The notes under the pieces were generated by a model that did not search any database, was not told where the DNA came from, and saw only the letters and a list, made by a program, of their open reading frames with translations. A DNA stretch of 64,000 nucleotides, taken from the NCBI RefSeq assembly GCF_015710575.1, contig NZ_CP065373.1, positions 5,084,001-5,148,000 of the forward strand. The letters run 5' to 3'. Both the position numbers and the translations under genes were made by a program. This DNA comes from Mycolicibacterium mengxianglii. GTDB taxonomy: Bacteria > Actinomycetota > Actinomycetes > Mycobacteriales > Mycobacteriaceae. Shown one piece after another: positions 1 through 8,619 of the stretch; the stretch's first letter is position 1, and each line of letters opens with the position of its first letter.

Positions 1-63
1 AACGAGGCCTATGCGGACATGCGCGCGGGCCGCAACATCCGCGGAGTGATCCTCCACCAGTGA
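1..63 (+). CDS. Zinc-type alcohol dehydrogenase, C-terminal fragment (partial)
   Basis: Only the last 20 codons and the TGA at 61-63 are in the window. They read EAYADMRAGRNIRGVILHQ, which resembles the C-terminus of mycobacterial NDMA-dependent (mycothiol-linked type) zinc alcohol dehydrogenases. The rest of the gene lies before base 1, so cofactor and zinc sites cannot be checked. It runs towards fadA6 and the two are separated only by a long hairpin. Confidence 0.6.
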   Translation, partial: NEAYADMRAGRNIRGVILHQ

Positions 64-110
64 TTTCGGCGCGATTTCGACCGCTGAGCGGTCGAAATCG
101 CGCCGAAATC
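62..110. terminator. Perfect 24-bp hairpin between convergent genes
   Basis: Bases 62-85 and 87-110 are exact reverse complements around a single central base. The left arm starts inside the TGA stop of the upstream dehydrogenase and the right arm ends 8 bases before the fadA6 stop. There is no T-run on either side, so this is a U-less (I-shaped) hairpin that could end transcription from both directions. The terminator role is inferred from position and symmetry. Confidence 0.7.
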
Positions 111-117
111 CCCAGTA

Positions 118-1266
118 CTAGAGGCGCTCGATGATGGTGACGTTGGCGGTGCCGCCGCCCTCGCACATCGTCTGCAGGCCGTAGCGACCGCCGGTGCGTT
201 CGAGCTCGTTGAGCATGGTGGCGAACAACTTGGCCCCGGTCGCGCCGAGCGGGTGCCCCAAGGCGATCGCGCCGCCGTTGGGGTTGACCTTGGCCGGATC
301 CACCTTCAGTTCCTTGATCCACGACAGGACCACGGGCGCAAAGGCTTCGTTGATCTCCACGGTGTCGATATCGTCCATCGACAGCCCCGTCTTCTCCAAC
401 GCATGGCGGGTGGCCGGGATCGGGCCGGTCAGCATGAGCACCGGATCGGCGCCCCGGGCGCTGATGTGGTGGATGCGGGCCCGGGGAGTCAGGTTGTGGT
501 CCTTGACCGCCTGCTCGGAGGCGAGCAGCACCGCCGAGGCACCGTCGGAGATCTGGCTGGCCAGCGCCGCCGTGAGCCGGCCCCCATCGACCAGGGTCTT
601 GAGCGAGGCCATCTTCTCCAGTGACGTCTCCCGCGGGCCTTCGTCGACACCGAAACCGTCCACCGGGATGATCTCGTTGTCGAAATGCCCGCCGCGGATT
701 GCCGCCAGCGCCCGCTGGTGGCTGGCCAGGGCGAACTCTTCCATCTCTTCTCGGGTCAGCTCCCACCGCTGCGCGATCAACTCCGCGCCGCGGAACTGGG
801 AGATCTCCTGATCGCCGTAGCGATGCAGCCAGCTCTTGGACTCGTTGGTGGGCGAAGTGAACCCGTACTGCTCACCTGCTGTCATCGCCGACGAAATCGG
901 GATCTGGCTCATGTTCTGCATGCCACCGGCAAGGATCAGATCTGCGGTACCGGCCATGATCGCTTGGGCGCCAAAGGAAATGGCCTGCTGGCTGGATCCG
1001 CACTGGCGGTCGACAGTCACGCCGGGGACTTCCTCGGGATAGCCTGCTGCCAGCCACGAGAGCCGGCCGATATTGCCGGCCTGCGCACCGATGGCGTCGA
1101 CGCATCCTGCGATGACGTCATCCACCGCGCCGGGGTCGACGTCCACCCGGTCGAACAGACCGCGCCACGCAGCCGCGCCCAGATCAACCGGATGCATACC
1201 GGCGAGCGATCCATTGCGTTTACCGACCGCGGTACGCACGGCTTCGACGACGTACGCCTCAGGCAT
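118..1266 (-). CDS. fadA6: Acetyl-CoA acetyltransferase FadA6 (steroid ring C/D thiolase)
   Basis: A 382-residue thiolase. The acylated cysteine lies in VDRQCGSSQQ (about residue 88), the general base histidine in the GGAIALGHPLGATG block, and the second catalytic cysteine in MCEGGG near the C-terminus. In the KstR2 pathway FadA6 carries out late CoA-dependent thiolysis of ring-C/D products (family knowledge). The ATG at 1266 has an AAGGAG ribosome site about 7 bases upstream. It follows kstR2 by 27 bases on the same strand, so they probably share the KstR2-controlled promoter. Position next to kstR2 matches M. tuberculosis Rv3556c, which separates it from the many other mycobacterial thiolases. 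Confidence 0.93.
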   Translation of the reverse strand: MPEAYVVEAVRTAVGKRNGSLAGMHPVDLGAAAWRGLFDRVDVDPGAVDDVIAGCVDAIGAQAGNIGRLSWLAAGYPEEVPGVTVDRQCGSSQQAISFGAQAIMAGTADLILAGGMQNMSQIPISSAMTAGEQYGFTSPTNESKSWLHRYGDQEISQFRGAELIAQRWELTREEMEEFALASHQRALAAIRGGHFDNEIIPVDGFGVDEGPRETSLEKMASLKTLVDGGRLTAALASQISDGASAVLLASEQAVKDHNLTPRARIHHISARGADPVLMLTGPIPATRHALEKTGLSMDDIDTVEINEAFAPVVLSWIKELKVDPAKVNPNGGAIALGHPLGATGAKLFATMLNELERTGGRYGLQTMCEGGGTANVTIIERL

Positions 1267-1293
1267 GTCAGACTCCTTCAGATTGGCAGTGCT

Positions 1294-1905
1294 CTAGGTT
1301 TTTTGAGGTTTTCGGGGAGCGGCGATACCGCCGAGGACGATTGACAGATACTGCCTGCCGACCTGCTCTGCAGTCAGCCCCTTGCCCTTGGACGGCTGAT
1401 ACCAACGCACGGACACCCACGTGGTGTCACGGATGAACCGATACACCAGATCCACATCGATATCGGGGCGGAAGTAACCCTCGTCGATGCCTTGCTTCAA
1501 GACGTCGACCCACATCTTGCGCTGCTCCCGATTGCGGGCCTCGAGGTAGGCGAAGCGCGGCTGGGACGACAGCCGCTTGGCCTCGTCCTGATAGATCACC
1601 ACCTGCGCATGGCGGTACTCGATGGCCTCGAATGAGGCCATGAACAGACCCTCGAGCCGCGCGAGTGGATTGGGCTCGGTGTCGATGATCTCCTGGTAAC
1701 GGCCGAACAACCAGCCGAGGAAGTCCCGCAGCACCTCGTCGACCATTTCCTCTTTGGACTTGAAATGGTGGTAGAGGCTGCCGGACAGTATCCCGGCGGC
1801 GTCGGCTATATCCCGCACCGTGGTGGCACGCAGACCCCGCTCGGCCATCATGGTCGCGGCGAGCGCCAACAGCTCGTCGCGACGCGTCGGCGCCACGTTG
1901 TCCAT
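1294..1905 (-). CDS. kstR2: TetR-family repressor KstR2
   Basis: A 203-residue TetR regulator. The N-terminal helix-turn-helix includes TTVRDIADAAG and GSLYHHFKSKEEM. The C-terminal domain (DTTWVSVRWYQP) matches KstR2, which binds HIP-CoA and represses ring C/D catabolism (established for the family). The reading frame is open to 1929, but the ATG at 1905 was chosen because it gives the MDNVA N-terminus expected from the M. tuberculosis protein. The longer version would start inside the operator at 1921-1934. That operator lies 15 bases upstream of the chosen start, consistent with autorepression. Confidence 0.94.
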   Translation of the reverse strand: MDNVAPTRRDELLALAATMMAERGLRATTVRDIADAAGILSGSLYHHFKSKEEMVDEVLRDFLGWLFGRYQEIIDTEPNPLARLEGLFMASFEAIEYRHAQVVIYQDEAKRLSSQPRFAYLEARNREQRKMWVDVLKQGIDEGYFRPDIDVDLVYRFIRDTTWVSVRWYQPSKGKGLTAEQVGRQYLSIVLGGIAAPRKPQKT

Positions 1906-1920
1906 CTCCACAGGGTACCA

Positions 1921-1934
1921 ACCAAGCACTTGCT
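1921..1934. promoter_or_regulatory. KstR2 operator upstream of kstR2
   Basis: ACCAAGCACTTGCT fits the published 14-bp KstR2 motif AnCAAGnnCTTGnT at every defined position. It lies between the ipdF stop and the kstR2 start, so kstR2-fadA6 has its own regulated promoter and is not only read from fadE30. Confidence 0.88.
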
Positions 1935-1957
1935 TGGCGAGTGGGGTCTGGCGTGAC

Positions 1958-2746
1958 TCAGGGGTGCTGACTGGAAACCGAGATGACTTCGCCGGTCAGG
2001 TAGCTCGAGTAATCGCTGGCCAGGAAAGCGATGGTGGCGGCCACCTCCCATGGTTCGGCCGCCCGGCCGAACGCCTCATCCGAGGACAGCCGGTCCAGCA
2101 GATCCGCCGAGCTGGTCTTCTCCAGGAATTTGTGGCGGGCGATGCTGGGCGAGACGGCGTTGATCCGCACTCCGAACTCAACCGCCTCGATGGCGCTGCA
2201 CCGGGTCAGGGCCATCACGCCCGCCTTCGCCGCCGCGTAGTGCGACTGCGAATGCTGGGCGCGCCAGCCGAGCACGCTGGCATTGTTGACGATGACACCG
2301 CCGTGACCGGCATCCCGGAAGTAGCGCAACGCGGCGCGGGTGGCCCGCATCACCGACGTGAGCGTGACGTTGAAGACGCGGTCCCACTCATCGTCCGTCA
2401 TGTCCACCACGGGGGTCTGCCCACCCAGTCCGGCGTTGTTGACCAGCACGTCGAGCCGGCCGGCCACGGCCACCGCATCGGTGAACAACGCGTCGACAGC
2501 AGCGGTGGAGGTCACATCGCAGACCACCGCGTGGACCTTGCCCAGACCGAGGGCTGCCAGCTCGTCGCGGGTCTGGCCCAGACGGCGTTCGTGGTAATCG
2601 GAGACCACGACATCGGCACCCTCAGCCAGGGCACGCCGGGCGGTCGACGACCCGATACCGGTGCCCGCCGCGGCGGTCACCAGAACGACCTTGCCGGCCA
2701 GCAATCCGTGTCCGTCGATTTCCTTCGGTGCTTCTGAAAGGTTCAT
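1958..2746 (-). CDS. ipdF: Short-chain dehydrogenase IpdF (steroid ring C/D oxidoreductase)
   Basis: A 262-residue classical SDR. The Rossmann glycine motif is TAAAGTGIG, followed by NNAG and the catalytic YAAAK. It corresponds to Rv3559c, reported to interconvert the 5-hydroxy and 5-oxo forms of a HIC-CoA intermediate after FadD3 activation (recalled literature). The ATG (2744-2746) overlaps the fadE30 stop by one base (TGATG), so the two are translationally coupled. Synteny carries the specific assignment, since SDR substrate cannot be read from motifs. Confidence 0.88.
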   Translation of the reverse strand: MNLSEAPKEIDGHGLLAGKVVLVTAAAGTGIGSSTARRALAEGADVVVSDYHERRLGQTRDELAALGLGKVHAVVCDVTSTAAVDALFTDAVAVAGRLDVLVNNAGLGGQTPVVDMTDDEWDRVFNVTLTSVMRATRAALRYFRDAGHGGVIVNNASVLGWRAQHSQSHYAAAKAGVMALTRCSAIEAVEFGVRINAVSPSIARHKFLEKTSSADLLDRLSSDEAFGRAAEPWEVAATIAFLASDYSSYLTGEVISVSSQHP

Positions 2747-3894
2747 CAGCCCTTGACTTCCCTCGGGAGGCCGAGCACCCGCTCGGCGATGATGTTGCGC
2801 TGGATCTCATTGGACCCGCCATAGATGGTGTCGGCGCGGGAGAACAGATACAACCGTTGCCACTCGTCGAATTCCCCGTCGTCGAGGGTCAGGCCGGGCT
2901 TGCCCATGACCTCCATCGCGAGCTCACCGAGACCGCGATGCCAGTTGGCCCACAACAGTTTCGACACTGAGTCTTGACCCGGCCGCGCAACGTCCATGGT
3001 TGCCAACGCGTACGACCGCATGGCACGCAACCCCACCCAGGCCCGGGTCAGCCGTTCCCGGATAACCGGGTCATCGACACTGCCGTTGCGCTGCGCCAGC
3101 TCAACGATGCCGGAAAGCTCACGCGCATAACGGATCTGCTGACCCAGCGTGGAAACTCCGCGCTCGAAGGTCAAGGTGCCCATGGCCACCCGCCAGCCGT
3201 CACCGGGCTCCCCGACCACCAGATCCGCGTCGGTACGCGCGTCGTCGAAGAACACCTCGTTGAACTCGGAGTCACCGGTCAACTGGATGATCGGGCGGAC
3301 TTCCACGCCAGGTTGATCCAAGGGCACCAGCAGATACGACAGCCCCGCGTGCCGCTTGGAGCCCTTCTCGGTGCGTGCCACGACAAAGCACCACTGCGCC
3401 CAGTGCGCCAGCGACGTCCACACCTTCTGACCGTTGATGATCCAGCTGTCGCCGTCGCGCACCGCGGTGGTGGCGACGTTCGCCAGATCGCTGCCCGCGC
3501 CCGGCTCCGAATAGCCCTGTGACCACAACTCCGTCACGTCCAGAATGCGCGGCAGGAACCGTTGCTGCTGCTCCGGGGTGCCGAAGGCGATGAGCGTCGG
3601 TCCGAGCAGCTCCTCACCGAAGTGATTCACCTTGTCCGGCGCATTGGCGCGGGCGCACTCCTCATAGAAGGCGACGCGGTGAGCCACCGACAGGCCGCGC
3701 CCGCCGTGATCGACCGGCCAGCCCAGACAGGTCAATCCGGCCTTGGACAGGTGCTGGTTCCACGCCCGGCGTTCTTCGAATGCCTCATGCTCACGGCCCG
3801 GGCCGCCAAGGCCTTTCAGCGCTGCGAACTCGCCGACAAGATTGTCGGCCAGCCACTCGCGGACCTCTGCCCGGAACTTCTGGACCTCCTGCAC
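2746..3894 (-). CDS. fadE30: Acyl-CoA dehydrogenase FadE30
   Basis: A 382-residue acyl-CoA dehydrogenase with the family signature WSQGYSEPGAGSDLANV, an INGQKVWTS segment and the C-terminal GGSNEIQRNIIAERVLGLPRE. In the HIP pathway FadE30 desaturates the propionyl side chain of 5-hydroxy-HIP-CoA (family knowledge). The GTG at 3894 gives an N-terminus (MQEVQKFRAEVREWL) that starts like M. tuberculosis FadE30. It is divergent from fadD3 with a KstR2 box between them and heads a leftward fadE30-ipdF unit. Confidence 0.92.
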   Translation of the reverse strand: MQEVQKFRAEVREWLADNLVGEFAALKGLGGPGREHEAFEERRAWNQHLSKAGLTCLGWPVDHGGRGLSVAHRVAFYEECARANAPDKVNHFGEELLGPTLIAFGTPEQQQRFLPRILDVTELWSQGYSEPGAGSDLANVATTAVRDGDSWIINGQKVWTSLAHWAQWCFVVARTEKGSKRHAGLSYLLVPLDQPGVEVRPIIQLTGDSEFNEVFFDDARTDADLVVGEPGDGWRVAMGTLTFERGVSTLGQQIRYARELSGIVELAQRNGSVDDPVIRERLTRAWVGLRAMRSYALATMDVARPGQDSVSKLLWANWHRGLGELAMEVMGKPGLTLDDGEFDEWQRLYLFSRADTIYGGSNEIQRNIIAERVLGLPREVKG

Positions 3895-3910
3895 CCCTGT
3901 AGGCTAACCT

Positions 3911-3924
3911 ACCAAGCACTTGCT
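3911..3924. promoter_or_regulatory. KstR2 operator in the fadE30-fadD3 divergent promoter
   Basis: The same 14 bases as the kstR2 operator (ACCAAGCACTTGCT) occur 17 bases upstream of the fadE30 start and 55 bases upstream of the fadD3 start. One box could control both directions. Confidence 0.9.
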
Positions 3925-3978
3925 TTGGTGGCCGGGCGGCGATGCGTGCCAGGGGCAATCAAAACCAGAGGAGCATCG

Positions 3979-5514
3979 ATGACGAGCGTTCCGCAGACCA
4001 CGCCTGCGGTGCTGGACCGGATCGCACGCGAGCTACCCGAACACGCCGCGCTGGTCACCGCCGACAGATCCTTCACCTTTGCGGCGCTGCGCGACGAGGT
4101 TCGACGGGCCGCCGCGGCGATGATCGCGTCCGGGGTGGCCGCGGGCGACCGGGTGGCGATCTGGTCCCCCAACACCTGGCACTGGGTGGTGGCCTGCCTG
4201 GCCACCCACTACGCCGGTGGCATCGTCGTTCCGCTGAACACGCGCTACACCGCCAGCGAAGCCACCGACATCCTGGCCCGCACCGAGGCCCCCCTGCTGA
4301 TCGGAATGGGCGAGTTCCTGGGCCTGGACCGCCTTGCCGACCTCGACCGGACTGCGCTGCCCGCACTGCGCCACGTCGTACGCATCCCGCTCGACAAGAA
4401 CGACGGCACCTGGGACGAGTTCGTGGCTCTGGGAACCGATCTGGGCGCCGCGGACCGCCGCGCCGCCGCAGTCGCCCCGGACGACGTCTCCGACATCCTG
4501 TTCACCTCCGGAACCACCGGCCGGAGCAAAGGTGTGCTGTGCGCGCACCGGCAGTCACTGTCGGCCTCGGCGGCCTGGGCGGCCTGCGGCGAAGTCACCA
4601 GCGCGGACCGCTACCTGTGCATCAACCCGTTCTTCCACAACTTCGGCTTCAAGGCGGGCATCCTGGCCTGCCTGCAGACCGGCGCCACCCTGATCCCGAT
4701 GCAGACGTTCGACCCCGAACGGGCGATGGCTGCGGTGGCCGAGTACCGCGCCACCGTGCTGCCCGGCCCCCCGACGATCTATCAGACCCTGCTGGACCAC
4801 CCCAAGCGCGCCGACTACGACCTGTCCTCACTGCGGTTCGCGGTGACAGGTGCCGCGGTGGTGCCGGTGGTGCTGATCGAGCGGATGCAGTCCGAACTCG
4901 ACATCGACATCGTGCTGACCGCCTATGGACTCACCGAGGCTGCCGGTTTCGGCACCATGTGCAGCGCCAGCGACGACGCGGTGACGGTGGCCACCACCTG
5001 CGGCCGTCCCATCGCAGAGTTCGAACTGTGCATCGACAGCCCGGCCGAAGACGGCGCCGGTGAAGTGCTGCTGCGCGGACCCAACGTGATGCTGGGCTAT
5101 CTCGACGACCCGGCAGCCACCGCCGCAGCGATCGACGCGGACGGCTGGTTACACACCGGCGACGTCGGAACGGTGGACGGCGCAGGCAATCTGCGTATCA
5201 CCGACCGACTCAAGGACATGTACATCTGCGGCGGGTTCAACGTGTACCCGGCGGAGATCGAGCAGGTGCTGGCCCGTCTCGCCGGGGTCGCCGAGGCTGC
5301 CGTGATCGGGGTACCGGATGCGCGACTCGGTGAGGTCGGCAAGGCCTTCGTCGTCGCCAAGCCCGGGGCGGTACTCGACGAGGCAACGGTGATCGCCTAC
5401 ACCCGCGAGCATCTGGCGAACTTCAAGACACCGCGGTCGGTGGAGTTTCTCGACGTGTTGCCCCGCAACCCGGGCGGCAAGGTCGTCAAACCCCAACTGA
5501 GAGAAAGAGCCTGA
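3979..5514 (+). CDS. fadD3: HIP-CoA ligase FadD3
   Basis: A 511-residue ANL-family acyl-CoA synthetase. The AMP-binding loop is FTSGTTGRSKG, followed by the TAYGLTEAAG motif, HTGDVG, the hinge TDRLKDMYICGGFNVYP and a C-terminal lysine in NPGGKVVK. FadD3 activates the C/D-ring propionate HIP to its CoA thioester, which is the first step of the KstR2 pathway (established). The frame is open further upstream, but the ATG at 3979 is preceded by AGAGGAG at 3967-3973 and leaves the KstR2 box outside the gene. The stop is directly followed by the fadE31 ATG. Confidence 0.94.
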   Translation: MTSVPQTTPAVLDRIARELPEHAALVTADRSFTFAALRDEVRRAAAAMIASGVAAGDRVAIWSPNTWHWVVACLATHYAGGIVVPLNTRYTASEATDILARTEAPLLIGMGEFLGLDRLADLDRTALPALRHVVRIPLDKNDGTWDEFVALGTDLGAADRRAAAVAPDDVSDILFTSGTTGRSKGVLCAHRQSLSASAAWAACGEVTSADRYLCINPFFHNFGFKAGILACLQTGATLIPMQTFDPERAMAAVAEYRATVLPGPPTIYQTLLDHPKRADYDLSSLRFAVTGAAVVPVVLIERMQSELDIDIVLTAYGLTEAAGFGTMCSASDDAVTVATTCGRPIAEFELCIDSPAEDGAGEVLLRGPNVMLGYLDDPAATAAAIDADGWLHTGDVGTVDGAGNLRITDRLKDMYICGGFNVYPAEIEQVLARLAGVAEAAVIGVPDARLGEVGKAFVVAKPGAVLDEATVIAYTREHLANFKTPRSVEFLDVLPRNPGGKVVKPQLRERA

Positions 5515-6657
5515 ATGGATCTGAATTTCGGAGACGAAGCCGAGGCGTTCCGCCAGGAAGTGCGGCAGTTCCTGGCGGACCACAAGGCCGACTTCCCCAC
5601 CGAGAGCTACGACCGGGCAGCGGGTTTCGAGCAGCACCGGCGCTGGGACCGCATCCTGTTCGACGCCGGCCTTTCGGTGATCACCTGGCCGCAGCGCTAC
5701 GGCGGCCGGGACGCCACGCTGCTGCAGTGGGTGGTGTACGAGGAGGAGTACTTCCGCGCCGGCGCACCGGGGCGCGCCAGCGCGAACGGCACCTCGATGC
5801 TGGCACCGACATTGTTCGCCCACGGTACCGAGGAGCAGTTGGACCGCGTGCTGCCGAAAATGGCCAGCGGCGAGGAGATCTGGGCCCAGGCCTGGTCTGA
5901 ACCCGAGTCCGGCAGCGACCTGGCCTCGTTGCGGTCCACCGCCACCAGGACCGACGGCGGCTGGAAACTCAACGGGCAGAAGATCTGGAGTTCGCGGGCC
6001 CCGTTCGGGGACCGCGCTTTCGGCCTGTTCCGTTCCGATCCACAAGCGCAGCGACACCGCGGACTGACGTACTTCATGTTCGACCTGAAGGCACCCGGTA
6101 TCACCGTGCGTCCCATCGCCCAGCTCGGCGGCGACACCGGGTTCGGTGAGATCTTCCTCGACGACGTGTTCGTGCCCGACGAAGATGTCATCGGCGCACC
6201 CAATGAGGGCTGGAAAGCCGCGATGAGCACGTCGAGCAACGAGCGCGGCATGTCGCTGCGCAGCCCGGCACGCTTTCTGGCCCCAGCTGAACGCCTGGTC
6301 GCGCTGTGGAAAGAAAATCCAGATCCCGCTTTCGCCGACCGGGTGGCCGACGCCTGGATCAAGGCGCAGGCCTACCGCCTGCACACGTTCGGCACAGTGA
6401 CCCGGGTTGCCGGCGGCGGCGAACTGGGCGCGGAATCGTCGGTGACCAAGGTCTTCTGGTCTGATCTCGACGTCGACATCCATCAGACGGCACTCGATCT
6501 GCGTGGCGCCGACGGCGAGCTCGCCGACTCCTGGACCGAGGGGTATCTGTTCGCACTCGGCGGCCCGATCTACGCCGGCACCAATGAGATTCAACGCAAC
6601 ATCATCGCCGAGCGGCTGTTGGGTCTGCCTCGCGAAAGCCAAGGACAAGCCAAATGA
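5515..6657 (+). CDS. fadE31: Acyl-CoA dehydrogenase subunit FadE31
   Basis: A 380-residue acyl-CoA dehydrogenase with the signature AWSEPESGSDLASL, NGQKIWSS and C-terminal GTNEIQRNIIAERLLGLPRE. It starts immediately after the fadD3 stop with no gap. In actinobacterial steroid pathways FadE31 pairs with a smaller paralogue, FadE32, to form a mixed FAD-binding dehydrogenase acting on a late ring-opened CoA ester (recalled). The order fadD3-fadE31-fadE32-fadE33 is that of M. tuberculosis Rv3561-Rv3564. Confidence 0.92.
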   Translation: MDLNFGDEAEAFRQEVRQFLADHKADFPTESYDRAAGFEQHRRWDRILFDAGLSVITWPQRYGGRDATLLQWVVYEEEYFRAGAPGRASANGTSMLAPTLFAHGTEEQLDRVLPKMASGEEIWAQAWSEPESGSDLASLRSTATRTDGGWKLNGQKIWSSRAPFGDRAFGLFRSDPQAQRHRGLTYFMFDLKAPGITVRPIAQLGGDTGFGEIFLDDVFVPDEDVIGAPNEGWKAAMSTSSNERGMSLRSPARFLAPAERLVALWKENPDPAFADRVADAWIKAQAYRLHTFGTVTRVAGGGELGAESSVTKVFWSDLDVDIHQTALDLRGADGELADSWTEGYLFALGGPIYAGTNEIQRNIIAERLLGLPRESQGQAK

Positions 6658-7613
6658 ACTTCGAGATCGACGAGGGCCAGCGCGATTTCGCCAAGAGCAT
6701 CGATGCCGCTCTGGGTGCGGCGGATCTACCCGCCGTCGTGCGGGCCTGGTCAGCCGGCGACACCGACCCCGGACGCAAAGTGTGGGCGACCCTGGCCGAG
6801 CTCGGCGTCACCGCACTGGCAGTGCCCGAGGAACAAGACGGTATCGGCGCCCACCCCGTCGACCTGGTGGTGGCACTGGAACGACTGGGGCGCTGGTGTG
6901 TTCCCGGACCGGTAGCCGAATCCCTTGCTGTGGCACCGGTTCTGCTCGCCGGGGATGAGCGCGCCGCAGCGCTGGCGGCGGGTGAACTGACCGTCACCGT
7001 GGCAATCCCCGGCGTCATGCCGCGCGCGGTGGACGCCCACTTCGCCGGGCTGACCCTGTACGGAAACGCCGGCGAAGTCCACGAGGGTGCTGTCGGCGCA
7101 ACGCACCGCTCGGTGGACCTGAGCAGAACATTGTCCGACGTCAGCGCCACCGGCGACGGGTGGACCGCCGATGTGGACCGCGCCACCGAATTCGGTGCGC
7201 TGGCAACCGCAGCGCTGCTGATCGGCGCCGGTCAGGCACTGCTGGAGCAGTCGGTCGAATACGCCAAACAACGCAGTCAGTTCGGCCGCATCATCGGCTC
7301 CTATCAGGCCATCAAGCACAAGCTGGCCGATGTGCACATCGCACTCGAACTGGCGCGGCCGCTGGTGTACGGAGCGGCACTGTCTTTGGCTGACACCGCC
7401 CCCGAGACCGCACGCGATGTCAGCGCCGCGAAGGTGGCCGCATCGGATGCCGGCCTACTGGCCGCGCGCTCGGCGCTGCAGACCCACGGAGCCATCGGAT
7501 TCACCGCTGAACACGACCTGTCGCTGTGGCTGCTGCGGGTCCAGGCGTTGCGCTCGGCATGGGGCGATCCCGCCGCGCACCGGCGCCGGTTACTGGAGGT
7601 CATCAGTGTCTGA
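6654..7613 (+). CDS. fadE32: Acyl-CoA dehydrogenase subunit FadE32
   Basis: A 319-residue, shorter acyl-CoA dehydrogenase. The C-terminal helical domain is clear (SVEYAKQRSQFGRIIGSYQAIKH, then THGAIGFTAEHDL). The middle beta domain lacks the SEPGAGSD-type signature of full enzymes, as expected for the partner subunit of a heteromeric pair. Its ATG overlaps the fadE31 stop (ATGA), which supports coupled translation. Confidence 0.9.
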   Translation: MNFEIDEGQRDFAKSIDAALGAADLPAVVRAWSAGDTDPGRKVWATLAELGVTALAVPEEQDGIGAHPVDLVVALERLGRWCVPGPVAESLAVAPVLLAGDERAAALAAGELTVTVAIPGVMPRAVDAHFAGLTLYGNAGEVHEGAVGATHRSVDLSRTLSDVSATGDGWTADVDRATEFGALATAALLIGAGQALLEQSVEYAKQRSQFGRIIGSYQAIKHKLADVHIALELARPLVYGAALSLADTAPETARDVSAAKVAASDAGLLAARSALQTHGAIGFTAEHDLSLWLLRVQALRSAWGDPAAHRRRLLEVISV

Positions 7614-8610
7614 AAACGGCGGGCTGTCTGAGGAACGGGCGCTACTGACCCAGACGGTGCGAGACCTGGTGGGCAAGCACGCCGGCCCGGAGGCGGTGCG
7701 CGCTGCGATGGACTCCGAACGCGGATATGACGAGAAGTTGTGGCAGCTGCTGTGCGAACAGGTCGGTGTCGCCGCACTGGTGGTGCCAGAGGAGCTCGGC
7801 GGGGCCGGTGGCGAACTCGGCGACGCGGCCGCCGTGCTGGCCGAGCTGGGCCGCAACCTGGTGCCGACACCGCTGCTCGGCACCATCCTCGCCGAGATCG
7901 CCTTGTTGTCGGCCAACGACCCCGATGGTGAGACGTTGGAGAGACTGGCCGCCGGGGAGGCCACCGGTACCGTCGCCTTCGACACGGGCTACGTACTCAA
8001 CGGCGATGTCGCCGATACCGTCATCGCCGTCGAGGATGGGCAGCTGGTGCGGTGGACGGACTTCACCAGCCACGTTCTCACGACGATGGACCCCACCCGG
8101 CGACTGGCCCGTCTCGAGCCGGGCCAAAGCACCGCTCTCGGCGCCGACCCCGGCCTGGCCGATGTCGCCGCGCTGCTGTTGGCTGCCGAGGCTGTCGGGG
8201 CGGCCACCCGGGCACTGGAGATGACGGTCGAATACTCCAAGGAGCGGGTGCAGTTCGGCAGGCCGATCGGCAGTTTCCAGGCGCTCAAGCACCGGATGGC
8301 CGACCTGTACGTCAAGGTGCAGGCCGCAGGCGCCGTCGTCGACGACGCCATCAACACCTATTCCACGCAACCGTCACCGTCGGCCGCGGCATTGGCGTTT
8401 GTCGTCGCCTCCGAGGCGTTCACCGACGTCGCGGGAGAAGCGATCCAGATACACGGCGGCATCGCGATCACCGCAGAGCACGACATCCAGCTGTATTTCA
8501 AACGCGCCCACGGCACCGCGCAGCTTCTCGGACCCGTACGTGAGCAGCTGCGCCGGCTCGAGGACGAGGTGCTGTCGGCGTCTTTTCCGGGAACCGCGGA
8601 CCTGCCCTAA
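7606..8610 (+). CDS. fadE33: Acyl-CoA dehydrogenase subunit FadE33
   Basis: A 334-residue protein of the same short type as FadE32: YSKERVQFGRPIGSFQALKH and HGGIAITAEHDIQLYFKRAHG in the C-terminal domain. The GTG at 7606 lies inside the end of fadE32, giving an 8-base overlap. The longer upstream reading of this frame only shadows fadE32. FadE33 is reported to pair with another steroid FadE, but its exact substrate is unsettled. It is the last FadE of the KstR2-controlled rightward operon. Confidence 0.88.
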   Translation: MSENGGLSEERALLTQTVRDLVGKHAGPEAVRAAMDSERGYDEKLWQLLCEQVGVAALVVPEELGGAGGELGDAAAVLAELGRNLVPTPLLGTILAEIALLSANDPDGETLERLAAGEATGTVAFDTGYVLNGDVADTVIAVEDGQLVRWTDFTSHVLTTMDPTRRLARLEPGQSTALGADPGLADVAALLLAAEAVGAATRALEMTVEYSKERVQFGRPIGSFQALKHRMADLYVKVQAAGAVVDDAINTYSTQPSPSAAALAFVVASEAFTDVAGEAIQIHGGIAITAEHDIQLYFKRAHGTAQLLGPVREQLRRLEDEVLSASFPGTADLP

Positions 8611-8619
8611 TCTGACACG

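Noticed and set aside
5149..6648. 499-codon minus-strand frame over fadD3 and fadE31
   Set aside because: Antisense shadow with no motif; both sense genes have full catalytic signatures.
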